Position numbers and translations under genes: made by a program. A stretch of DNA of 64,000 nucleotides from Pipra filicauda (taxonomy: Eukaryota; Chordata; Aves; Passeriformes; Pipridae). The DNA lies in NCBI RefSeq assembly GCF_003945595.2, contig NW_024104421.1, positions 3,348,001 through 3,412,000 on the forward strand, read 5' to 3'. The notes under the pieces are model-generated. The model did no database searches. It saw nothing but the letters and a program-made list of their open reading frames with translations, and was not told the origin of the DNA. Shown in pieces: positions 11,000 through 23,400 of the stretch; position 1 is the first letter of the stretch, and the number at the start of each line of letters is the position of its first letter.

Positions 11000-13930
11000 G
11001 GGATACAGCTGTCTGCCTGCCAGAGTTAATGAGCATAGAGGGTAGGCCTTCAATTACCTTCTTTATCAGACATATTTCTCAAAAAGCTTTACAGAAAAAG
11101 GAGGTATTCTGCTCCTAATTTTATACAGAAGGAGGCTGGAGGCTAAAATGCAAGGAAATTAAGTAATTTGTGGAAGATTACAAAGCAGATAATCGGCAGA
11201 GCTCAGAATCAAGCTTAGCTCCCCAGCCCCGCACCCCTCTACCACTTTTTGCATCTAAAAAGGCACAACTTAAAATCCAACACTTTTTAACTTTCATAGT
11301 AAAGAAGCAGTTCTGCTGCAGTTTTCTGTTTGACTTCTTTTGGCTTTGCATCAAGCCAATCTGGCTGTGTTCTTATTTTATACTTACTAGCACCCTAAGG
11401 AGGATCTTTTATGAGTGGGCGCCATAGAAATTAAGTTTTAAGCTACAGTTTAGTGGGATCAAGTTTTTGGATACAAAATTCCCAGAAAATCTAAAATACT
11501 GAAACCTAGGTCTTATAAAAAAAGAAGGAGGAAGGAAATCTAATGGTCACTTCTCTCCTATCACTATATGGTCCCAGTCCAATAGGAACTGCTGGCTCCA
11601 ACCAGGCTGCCAGAGGTCTGGAGTGCTGGGACAAAAGGCCAAAAAACATCTCTTTTCCATACAGACAACATTTTAGGTGGAAAAAGAAGGACATATCCAA
11701 GGACACCCAGATAAATAGTAGCCCTAGCAATGCCAACTTTTCTGCTCCCAAAGTTGTTTACACCCACAGAATTTACTGTGGTGCCAAACCGCAAGGAGAG
11801 TTGTGACTCCCTTAAATGTGTGGTCTTTATCTGAAAGGCCAAATGAAGTAATTTTGAATTGTTAGGCACATTAACAATACCTGAGGGTGTCATATACAAA
11901 CAGCCAACACCTTTAAGCACTGATGCAATAAGGATGGACAAGAACATTAGGTGGGGGTGGTGGGAGGAAAGGTCTTTTTTAGATGTATCCGAGGTAGAGC
12001 AAGTTTTATTACTGGGCTAGAAACATATAGTATCCCAGGAGTGAATAGCTCACACATTTGATCCAATCTTGGGCTCAGTCCAGCTCCCACTGAAGTTTAA
12101 TGGGAGTTGGATCAGGCCACTGCACTCACATTTTTTCCATGCATGGAAAACTATTTCCGTTACTTTGAATTACAATACCACTGGCTTTGGATTTTATATA
12201 ATAAAATAAATCTAGGCCACTGTTTATATTCCAAAAAAATGCATTCTGGGATGCCAGCAAATATATTGCCTGTTGGATTAAAAAAAATAAAATAAAAACT
12301 GGACACATTGGTTTAAAAAAACAACAGCTCCTAATTATTAAGCATAATTTTTCTTCCTTGTGCTTTTCTGGAGTCCTCAAACATTTGAAGTACGAAAGGT
12401 ACATATAAATTCTTCTCTGGTGGTTGAAATGGTGGAATCTGTAAAACTGCAATGTTTTATAAGAAACAGAAGTTTAATATAAAAATAATAATCTTCACAA
12501 CTGGCTCTTTGCTTATTGGCATATTTTGCGCATTTTAAAATTTATAGGGAAAAAAAACAACACCCTTGGAATGTCAGTAACAAAGGGGATGTATATTAGC
12601 AACCCCTTAAATTTTGGGAACTGGCTCCTCTTGATTGTTCTGACTGCAAATGAACTCTGCAGATGCTGAGAGGCACAGGAAATGTGCTAGAAACAGCATT
12701 TGTTCCCTACTTTATGAATTGGATTCTACTGAAATCCCAATGTGGTAAGACTGATTAGCAGACTTTGGTAATGCCTTCTGCCCCAGTACAATTTTATTAT
12801 AGTCTTTTATTACCAAGGGAAAAAAACACAGAAAAAAACCCACAGAAAAGACACCCACATTCTGGGAGCAAACATTATCTGTGGTGAGCTTATGCCAGCG
12901 AAGAGCATGGCCCCTGGACTCTGAAATACAGAGCAGCAAAATAAAAGGCATGTCACCAAAAGAATAAAACAAAAACACACATATACACAAGCAAGAGAGG
13001 GAAAGAAATGTCACTGAGGGGTGTTTAATGTTAAAGAGAAACTATACGACTGGCATGGCGGTGAGGAGGATTTAATAGAGCTGAACAAGGTGACCACCTG
13101 CATCCACTTCAAAGAGGAAAAACCGGCAGTGGTACGAGGAGTGCTTATGCAGTCATGTGCACGTGTTTGTGCACAATGCTTCTTTCTACTGACAAAATAT
13201 ACTTTGCAAATATCCCCGGGCACTGGCAGCTTTTCTTCTGTATTGACAAATTCAGTTTCAGCACAAGATTGAAAGGAAAAGAAAAAAAATTTCCCTCACA
13301 CACAGAGCCACGTAGTCTGAGCTGGACAGATTTCCCTTGGCCCAGGTGGTACAGAAGAGGTGCTGGCTCCATGGGGACTCCCAGGCTGTGCGCTGGTTAG
13401 CCACAGGCTGCACCTTCCTTCTTCCCAACAGATGGTGGTAAACCTTCCTCCACCCCGTTGTGGTCTGGGGAGCATCCAGGAATGGTTTACAGGACTGCGG
13501 ATTTTAAGCCATACTGGGGTAAGGGAGCCTTGGCTAACCTTCCTTCTAGTGTGACAAAGCCCTTTAGACAGACCAAGAATTGGTTCCAAATTCCCCAGTG
13601 CAGGGTTTGAAACTCAAATAACTAGGACTCACCCACGTTTGGCTGTAATTTCCGATGTGCAGTAACTATGCAAAATGCTGAGATTTACTGATGAGAGAGC
13701 AGGAAGAACCCACTCTTCTTCTTCTTCTTCCTGGCTTTCTTTCTGTAATGAAATAGTGTGTGCTTGTGTGCTTTGCCAGCACCTCCTCAGCCTCTTCACC
13801 CTGATTGAAACAATCCTAGGGGAGATGCACCCAAAGACAAACTCCCCAGCAGAACTGGCGGAATGTCAAACCAGCTGGCCTGATGGGGGAGATTTCAAAA
13901 CCAAAATGTCTCTTAAATAAGCTTCTTTAA
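11000..13930. other. Intergenic, AT-rich
   Basis: Downstream of the WNT5B 3' end. No recognisable coding exon. Open frames are short and lack domains. A short TTC run lies near 13711-13726. Confidence 0.5.
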
Positions 13931-14018
13931 TTATTATCATCATCTGTTTATTTATACAAATATAAAATATATTTATATAGATTTATATAATATAGATTTG
14001 TTGCTTTGGTGGCTCCTT
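13930..14018 (-). other. WNT5B: WNT5B proximal 3' UTR and poly(A) signal
   Basis: Immediately after the WNT5B stop the minus strand is strongly AT-rich, and an AATAAA hexamer lies at 13947-13952 (TTTATT on the plus strand), giving a 3' UTR under 100 nt if used. Wnt genes often have longer 3' UTRs, so more distal sites further left are possible. Confidence 0.4.
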
Positions 14019-14477
14019 TCATTTACAGACATACTGGTCAACGATCTCTGTGCACTTTTTACACTTGACATAACAGCACCAATGGAACTTGCAGTGGCAA
14101 CGCTCCACCTGGACGCTCTTGAACTGGTCATAGCCCCGTCCGCAGCACATCAGCTCACACCCATCCATGCCCTCTGAGGTCTTGTTGCACAGCCGGCCCT
14201 GGGTGCCCAGAGAGCCGGTGGTCTCGTTGCGCAGGCAATAGTCCGGGCTGGGGTCAACGTAGACCAGGTCCTCTTGTGTCGGCACGTTGAACCGGTTGTT
14301 CACCAGCTCCAGCTTCCCCTTGCGGCTGATCCTCATGGCAGCGGCGCTGTCGTACTTCTCCTTCAGCAGGTCGCCCACCTTGCGGAAGTCAGCCAGCTGC
14401 AGCCAGCAGGTCTTGAGGCTGCAGGAGCCCGACACACCGTGGCACTTGCAGGCCACGTCTGCCAGCTTGTACACGGC
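14019..14477 (-). CDS. WNT5B: WNT5B last coding exon (residues 208-359)
   Basis: The acceptor TTTTCCCACAG| precedes GCC GTG TAC at 14477, in phase 0. The exon carries the lipidated-serine motif, 16 of the 24 cysteines, the sequons N291 and N305, and the stop at 14019-14021. The C-terminal cysteine-rich domain that contacts the Frizzled groove is entirely here. Confidence 0.97.
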   Translation of the reverse strand, partial: AVYKLADVACKCHGVSGSCSLKTCWLQLADFRKVGDLLKEKYDSAAAMRISRKGKLELVNNRFNVPTQEDLVYVDPSPDYCLRNETTGSLGTQGRLCNKTSEGMDGCELMCCGRGYDQFKSVQVERCHCKFHWCCYVKCKKCTEIVDQYVCK

Positions 14478-17400
14478 CTGTGGGAAAAGAAATGCAATCA
14501 GGCAGAGCTGCGTTTAGTTTATTCCTGCTGCACTGGCAGCTGGCTTAAGTACAATGAATTCATCGCGCTTTCAGAACTGCTTTGATTACCCCGCAATTTC
14601 TGTTGTTTTGCCCTTCAGAAGAGACAAAGGTCTTCTCATCTCCCTGTTGCGACTGCTGTGTTCCTGTTCCCTAAACATTTCTATTTCTGGTCACATTGCC
14701 TGCAAACACGGCTTCCTCGCCCCACCTGCTTTCCCTCTGGCAGACTGCTGGCTTGACAGCAGGGTCATGAGAAGGAAAAAAAAAAAAGGATGAGTGCTCT
14801 TAGGGTGGACTCTGGAAAATCCGCATCTCACAGACCACAGCAGTGTGGCATGTTTTTCCCTTCAGTGCTGCGGAAAGGGAACACCTGGGAACCAGCCCAT
14901 TTCCTACCATACGCCCCAGGAACCAAGGCTATCACTTGTAGGGATACATCTGCATCCTTTGGAAACAAATCCGCAGACCCACACCCTTTCCCTTCATGCC
15001 TGCTGAGAGGAGCTCGTCCAGGAGCAGCGTCCAGAGAGGAGCAGGCAGGGGTGGTGGTGCCAAAGATGGGCACATCCACCCTGGAATGGAGCAGTTTAGC
15101 TCTGCTGGAGGTGTAAACCAGGCGCCCTCCTGAAGCAGCAGGGCTGAGCTGGGAGCCCTCGCTGCGGACCTGTGCCATCTTGTGCCCACACGTCTCCCTC
15201 CACCAGCAGGGCTGTCGCCAGGCAGAAAAGCCTAGATTTTAACAGCAAATGCAAGCTTTCCGTGCTGTCTTTTCCCAGACGGTTTCAGCTATGTTTTCAG
15301 GAGCCTGCAGGGGCTGTAGATGCATCATACCCCTGAAAACCCGGCATCAAAGTTAGCAAAGAGTCTTGAAAATTCAGGGCAGTGAGCATTAAACCCTCAG
15401 CAGAGCAAGTACAACATGTAAAGAGAGACAGACGGTGGTTACTCTCCTCCTCCTCACACTAGCTGGGAGGAGAGTGAAATACTGAAAAACATTCTACAGT
15501 AACAAAGCTGAAAACCATGGAAAATAAACTGAAATGCAAGTTGTGTTTGTTCTTTAGATCAATTCCAGAGACAGGTACAAAACTGCATGCTAGGTGAGAT
15601 CCTGTCAGCTCTCAGGCACTGACAGAGCTTGCAAAGCAAAGAGCCAGCATCCCCACACCATCAGAGCTGCTCCGTTTTATAGGGGCTGACCCCCCCAGCC
15701 CTTGCTCCTCATCCTCTCACCAGCAGGGTCACATCTGCTCTCCCAAGACCATCCAGCATCCTCCAGTGCCTTTGCCAGATCCCACACACCAACCAAAGGT
15801 GTTTGGCATCAGCTGCAAAATTGCCACCAGCTGTTTTTGGTGGGGGAGATCAAGGAACACGGGGAAAAAAATAGGGTGCTCAGAAGGAGATGGCAACGTG
15901 TCCCCTAGCCAGGTTTTCTGCTGAAAAAAAAAGCAGCCAAACACAGAGGTTTCTTTTCTGCCTCACTCACTGACAGAAGAAAGCTTCACAGCTCTCTGCT
16001 TTCACATGCCAAGGACTAGGCGGTTAAGGCAATTGAGCATAGTGCAAGCAAAACCATCTGCCTGTGACTACGTTCTGGACCAGCAGCAAGAGGTCAGAGT
16101 TCTCCTACAACAACTGGTTGCTCCTGGCCTAACTAAGGTCTAGTGCTTTTGACAGCTAGTGAAGATTCAATTTGGCTTAATGGCTAAATCACATGGAGGC
16201 CAGTACAGCTCCTGAGAAAGTCAATGGAGTGAGTCCCTAAAACAGAAAACCTTTAGTTGCCCTCCTCAGAGCTCAATTTACTGAGGCAATCCCTCACGGC
16301 ACAACCTTACAGCGCAATGTAACAGCTGTAACAAGCTGGGAGTTAAGCGCTTCTCTGGGATCAAACTACAACTGCAGAGGACCAACCACACCGTCACTTA
16401 AGGATTCCTGTTGTACTGTAACCAGACAGAGCTACAGCTGAATTTCCCGTGCACCAGACACTTACTATATCCTCACTGCATTCCCAGCCTGCTTGTTATA
16501 AGCTTGTGTTAGCACTTTTTGGTTATGGTTCTGTCAAATCCCAGGCCACCTGTGCCTCCCTTGCCCTTGCAAGTGTTTTTATAAAGTATTATGATTCTTC
16601 CTAATCCTAGGCTTTGTTCCTTTAGAAAAACACTGCAACTCAATCCCTCTCAGTTAATGTCATGGGACTGAGTTCACTCCGTCTTGGCTTTAAGCAATTG
16701 ATGCTCAAAACATCTGGCCCATGTGGGTAGTAGCTGTGCTGGGGAACAGAATGCTACCAGTTATCACAGGTAAGGATGGCGCCACTCAGCCCCCACAGCT
16801 CCCACCACCAACGTCCCGTGGAGGTAACCAAAGCTTCAACTGCTAAATGACTCTACACTCTCCCCCTTTGCTGCTCGGATGGGGAGAAAGCAGAGGAAAT
16901 TGGAGAATTCCTCTCTGACCATGCTCAGGTCAAGGTAAAGAATAACAGACCCCACATGCAGTTCTGAGGGCAGGAACTGATCGATGGCCATGCCACTTAA
17001 ACAGGTAGAAAATGCCTCTAATGGAAAGGCTTAGAGCCCCTTCCCATAAGCCCAAGTTCTCTTCCAATTCTTTTCTTGCAAGAATGGGAACAGGAAGAGG
17101 ATTAATGGGTAATTCCTCTGTGGTCAATTAGCCAGACCCCCTTCCAGGCTCTTATGGCACTGGCTCGAGTGACTGATGACTGAGGCTTGCCATATGCTGA
17201 CTGGGTAAACAGCATGGAAGGACTGACCATCCCAGTCTGCCAGACACAGTGACAGATAAGGAATGGGGGAAATAAGAGAGGGTAATGGAGACCAATTGGA
17301 AGAAAAAGACAGATGGAAGGAAAGGACATATTGAGATAACAGCCAAAGACAAACAAACAAGAGCAATAAAGCCAGAAGCCACCACAAGGACTCCAATGTG

Positions 17401-20400
17401 GACTGAAGGGGTGATGGGGTCAGGACTGCCTGAAAGATAAAAGGCCTCTGATCCCCTCCCATCCTCCCCAGCTCTTCTTGAGAACCATGAAGAGAAGGGA
17501 CAATCTTCTCTCCTGCCACCAGAGCTGCTCAGGGTTCAAGGAGAACTTTCTCACTCACAGGAAACTGAGTGAAGGGACATGCCAAAAATCTGCCTATAAA
17601 TCAGAAGGTATCAGCTGAAACACTGGCTGGGAAAGCGGGGCAAGGCTGTAGTGGGATGGCACCTTGGTGGTCACTCCACAGTGTTCACTGCTGGGTCTCC
17701 AGTACTCCTTTCCTTCAGCATCAACTTTTAGGAGTATGGACTTACAAACGCACCTTCCTACTTCCAAAATCAGAATCTGAGAAGTTTAGGAATGCAGGAC
17801 TAGACAGGATCTCCTTGGTTATTAAGTATGATCTCTTGCTATTGTAGGCACTGCTTCAAATAATATTTTCCCTAAATGCATACAGTGCCCTTTTAAAAGC
17901 AATTAGGTTTTCAGCCACCATTATTCTGATCACTATTGCAATGATAAAATATCTTTTTCTGATTTCCAGTCTAAATGTATTCACTTTATGCTCATTTGCT
18001 ATTGTGCCAAATTGTCCTTTTGCTTAAAGAGTACTTTTCCTCCCATATTATTTCTCCCATGAACACAGACATCAGTCACATCCTCTCTTAACTTTCACTT
18101 TAGTAGGCTAAATATGGCAAGCTGGTCTAGCCCACTTTCTTAAGAAAAGATTCCTATCCCTTAGGTCAGCCATAACAAGCCTTTTCTAGTCTGAGGTCAT
18201 TTTACTTGGGAATATGAGAACATACAATATTGTGGAGCCTCACAAGAGCTTAATACAATGGCATTAGTATTCCCTCATGTTTTATAAATAGGCTTTCCCT
18301 AGTATGTTATAGGATATTTACCACCTTCTGAGCCACATTACATCTGTAGCTGACTGCAGACCCATTTCCTAATGACTAAAACCAAATTTCCTACAAGGCC
18401 TCAAATGATGGTCTTAATGTTGTTTTATTGGATGTCATTAGCTGCTACAAAATTCAGATTCTCCTCTGCCACCTTTGCATCATCATCAAATTTCATCAGC
18501 CTAATGCTTGTGTTGAGGCTGAGAAACAAAAATATTCAGGCAAGTCCTTGATGAGCTCTGCTAAACAAGCTCTGTTAAGATCAAGATACATCCTCTCACA
18601 ATTCACTGATATCTTTCCTTGAACCAGTTTCTTGTCCATCTCATAGCTGCTGCATTTTTCCTTATATTTCCCAATTTAACAAAGAATTTTCCATGTGGGA
18701 AATACCTTAAATGTTTCAGATAAATGAGACCTATTGGACCCAGTCTGCTTTTTAGGAGATCGGTCATATTCTAAATGACTGTGTGATCAATCTTTGCAAA
18801 AAATGTTCTCAAATTATTTCCCATTTTGCCTGTTTCTCTGAGATATCCTTTCTCCCAGGTCCACTTGTAAATGAAGCCAAGATCACAGGTGCCATCTCTT
18901 TCAGAGTGCCAGGAAAGAAGGTGAGCACTCCCTGAGACTTGAGCGGTTTATGCTACCTGAGTTTTGCATCTGCCTTAGTGGCAAAAATTTCCATCTCCAG
19001 CCTTTCTCCTTTGCTCCCATGCTAATATGCTTTTAAGAGCCAAGAGGAAAGGCTGTCCTGTACTGGCCAAATACCAGCCTGACCAGAAAACCCTGGAACA
19101 CGCAGCGATGTGACCTCAGAGCCTCCTATGAAAGGATCTGGAGATGAGACCTGAGATGGCTCTGAGATCTCCATCCTTTCATATTCATCTCCTTTCCCAA
19201 TCCCAGTATCTCCATTCCTCACTACCCCCAAATACTCATCCACTCAAATCCACCCCAAAGCCCCAGCCACAATTTCTCCAGAGCCCTTCCCTCTTCCAAT
19301 CCTTTGCAGCCACTTGACTCTCATCTGAGTCATCTGGCCCGATCCCAAACTCTGCTTCCTTAGCAGCCCCCTGCACCATCCCACCTATGTCAAGTCCAAT
19401 GGCTCAAACTTCAGTACTTGGCTGCTCAACTCCTCTTCCTCTACCTGTCTGAACTTTATAGCTGCCTCCTTGTGCCTTCCTCACTCCCACAGGGTGCCAG
19501 CACCATCAGCCTACTCTGGTAGACCTTGCCTGCCCCTGTGGCACCCTGCCCTGCCTGGCTTCCCCCAAAAAATACAGTCCCAGAGGTATTTAAAAATCTA
19601 CACTTCAAGTACTTATTCCTGCTAAGCAGAAGTGTTGAGGACAGAAAGAGACATCTCCACTGTGCAGCAGACACGCAGCATCCCTCTCCATGAGCAATGT
19701 CCCGCGCTCCAACTTGGAAGCCCCAGGTAAAGCGCTCACTTACTTTTGGGACCAAAACTTCTCTGCCTTTAGACTCAGCCCCATCCTCATTGACTATGTC
19801 TCCTTTCTTCCAATCTCCCCCAGTCTGCAAAGTTTAAAAAAATTTTGCTGTTTATTTTACTAACCTTTGCAAGGTCCGACTCAGCGGGATTTTTACTATT
19901 CTCACTTCATCTTTACACTTCTTGACCTCTAAGACAGAGCTTTTCATTATTTATTTGCTATCAGTTGTTTTTTTCTTCCCCCATTCTTAGTAGGCTCTTG
20001 GTCTATTCCTAACAGCTTCTCAGTTATTCATTCAGTGAGGTCTGGATATTCTTCCTATAAGCTTTTTCCTCTTGCTTGGCATGCAGAACTGTAATGGCTT
20101 TAGCATCTTTGACTTGAAAAAGTTCCAGACCTCTTCCACATTGAGTTCCTCGGCTCAGCTTATTAACCGGCTCCCTTAGTTTATCAGAGTTTTTTTGAAA
20201 TCCACAAGCTTAATTACACACTGGTTCATACTACCATTTAATTTAATCTAAAATGACTTGTGTTCATTTAATCTAAGGTTATTTTCTACAGCCATCTGTT
20301 CTACAGAGTCTACAAAACTCAACCCTGAAATAACACTGTCTTTCGCTGGCCCCTTTGGAAAGCTTTTGTCCAGGTCCTGGGTTAACTGGAGACACAGAAA

Positions 20401-23400
20401 TGGCCTTGAGAGCTTGTCTACAGAGTCCAAAGAAGCGAGGTACTGTAGCACAATTTAAAAAACTTTCTGCACTGTAGTAAAGGCAGGAAATAACTGCCTT
20501 TAACTCTGTCCCTAAAGCAGGACAAAGCTTTTTTTCCTCTGTAGCATCACCTGAAATCACAGCTCAGCAAGAATCTTGCCTATATAACAAGAATAACATG
20601 ACAGGCAGTATTTTGCCCGTGGCATGGAGCAAGCATCTTCTGACTTGATCTTCTAATACAAATGTTACTGCAGTTCAATTGGCACCTCAGATTATTGGCC
20701 ATATTCTGTCCCTGGATCCCTCAAGGCAATAGGGCTGGCTGCTAAAGTCTCATAACATACTCACTCCCTATTTTAGGTAGAGTATTTTTTTGTAGTAATC
20801 CAAGTTCATGACTCCAGACATCTAAGATGTGCAAAGCAAGTAATGCAGAAAAGAATGTCATGTTCAGGCTACTACTCCACTACACCCTCCATTTCTAAGC
20901 AAATGCAGACCCTCTGCCCTTCCAAGCCAAAAAAAAAAAACAATCCCAAAGCAAAACCTACTGAGTTCTACAGCTTTCAAGTCTGTTTTTTTACCTACTG
21001 CAAATTTACCACAATTTGATTTTTCAAAAGAACCGTGGAATACTCACAATGCTTCAACCTGACACACTGATTTCACAATCAAAAAAACAGAGCACATCAT
21101 CTTTGGTGGCAAAATGAAGTTGAAATTACATGCAGAAAAGACAAACATCCATGCGAAAGGGAAAGATAATTCACTAATAATTAGAAACAAGAAAGGGCAG
21201 AAAATTGATAAGGAAACTAAGGCTATTAGTTAAGAATGTGCAAAAGAGCAAGACTAAGTACGCTTAATAGGATTTTTTAACGTGCAGTAGAAATAAAATT
21301 AACCTTAGAAAAGCTTACTTCTACAGAAGAATGATAAAATCTTAAAACACCCTGGGGAAAATGCACAACCGTTGAAGTAAATATTCCTGTTCTACTTTTG
21401 GAAAGAGGAGGGATTACATGGTTGTACCACATATGAAGGATGCTACACCTTCTGGGCTATTAATCACAGACAAAGCAATTGTGATAAAAAAGCAAAAGTG
21501 CATACACTGAATGCATACAAAAAGGGTATGGGAAAACTGGAAAGGGTACACTAAATTGACAGGGAAATGATTTGATGGCTGATGAGAACCTCTGAAAGTG
21601 AGAGAGTTTTCAGTGCTCTATCTAGTTTGTCAAGAAAGAATGGTGAATAAATTACAGTAGATAAATACTTGCATGCAGAGGAAATTCTGATTACTAAGAG
21701 GCTTTTGGATTTAGCTGTAAAAGTCAGAAAAAGAACTGATTAGAAGCTGGTGCCAGATAAATTCAAATGATAATGAGGTACAGCATTGAAACAGGGTGAT
21801 TAATGATGGTACCATACTACAAAGTGAAGTGATGGATTCTCCATCCCTAGGGGTCTCCAGATCACAACTGTGAATCTTCTCAGGAAATATTTGTCACCTA
21901 GATGCAAATTATTTATTTTGCCCAATAGCAAGGCAACTGAGCCAGGCCTAAGTTCCAGAAATAGCCAGGTAGCCTGATTCGATGTTTGCTTCTGGCCTTA
22001 TGTTCCCAAAAATCTAAATGATGGTAGGAGAAGAGAACTCCAGATGCCAAAATATTATTCTTTTCATCAGCCTGTCACTTCCAGAGCTCTGGGAAGCTCA
22101 TTTCTGAGACATTAACTTTAAAAATGGGCCATAACAGCACCTAGTTTATTTGGAAAGGGCTTACATGTCTGCACGTGTGCCATACGGTGTCTCAACAGAC
22201 CCCAAAATTCACTGGCTTTAGCTGGCAGTGGAAGCCTGACATTAAAACTGGAATATATCATTGTCAATATTGTCTGTAATATTCTGAAAAATGCAGAAAA
22301 CGTGAGCATACACTCTTACGGGGGCATCACTGGACTATCCCTCATCACACCTCCAACTAATTTGGTATCCAGCTACCTCCAGCCTTCTGACTCTGCCTCC
22401 GAGAAAAAAGAAAGGGTCAGCATCCGTCTTACCCTGCGACCGGCCTCGTTGTTCTGCAAGTTCATCAGCATGCGGGCCTGCTCCTCTGAACCTCTCACGT
22501 AGTTCTTCTCCCTCTCCTTGGCATCCACGAATTCCTTGGCGAAACGATATCCGTACTCCACGTTATCGCCGCAGCCGCCCCACAGCCAGTCCCGGGGCAA
22601 GTCCTTGGGCCGGGCCGTGCGGCTGCAGCCACAGCTGGAGAGCTCTCCCTCACGGCAGGCCCGGCTGATGGCGTTCACCACCCCGGCGGCACTGACAGCG
22701 TAGGTGAAGGCGGTCTCTCTGCTCCCTGCCAGAGAGGTGAGACAGACAAATTAACCACAGGCAGACAGACCTCACTGAACATGCAGCACACAGTGAGGAG
22801 CAGGGCCTGGGCAGTGAGATATGGGGTGCTCCGATAAGGCGCACAAAATTCACAAGAATACGATGCTCAAGAGCAAGGGCACCATCCTGTTCTGGAAGAG
22901 AGGGACTGCCCTAACACATGCCTGCATCCCAGTTTTGTTTTCATTTCACTTGTAACAGCTCCAGTCAATTGACTGTCCAGAGCTGGCAGTTTCTGCGTAA
23001 CCAGGATCAAACCCAAATCTGATTATCTGACATGCACCAGGGAAGGGTCTGAGATTCCTGGAGCAATGTTCTTTAGAAAACCATGTTCTTCATCGTTTGT
23101 AGGTGCTGCTCCTCCAGGGTTATTATTTTTATTACACCTATGTTTGAACATTTAAGAGCCCTGGGAACTGCAGGCCTTCGCCAAAAGAAATAGCAACACT
23201 ATAGGCAAGAACTGCTCAGCCTCTTTCCCCTTCATCTATCCTCTCATTTTAACTTGAAAGAAACTCTCAAACAGCAAGAGGGTTATTCACTTGCTGAAAA
23301 TACAGCTGCTGCCTTAGCCACTGCATTTGCCAATAATCAGTGAGAACAAGTAACAAGGTTGGGCCTGTGCAAAAGAAACATTCTGGATAAGCCAGTTATC

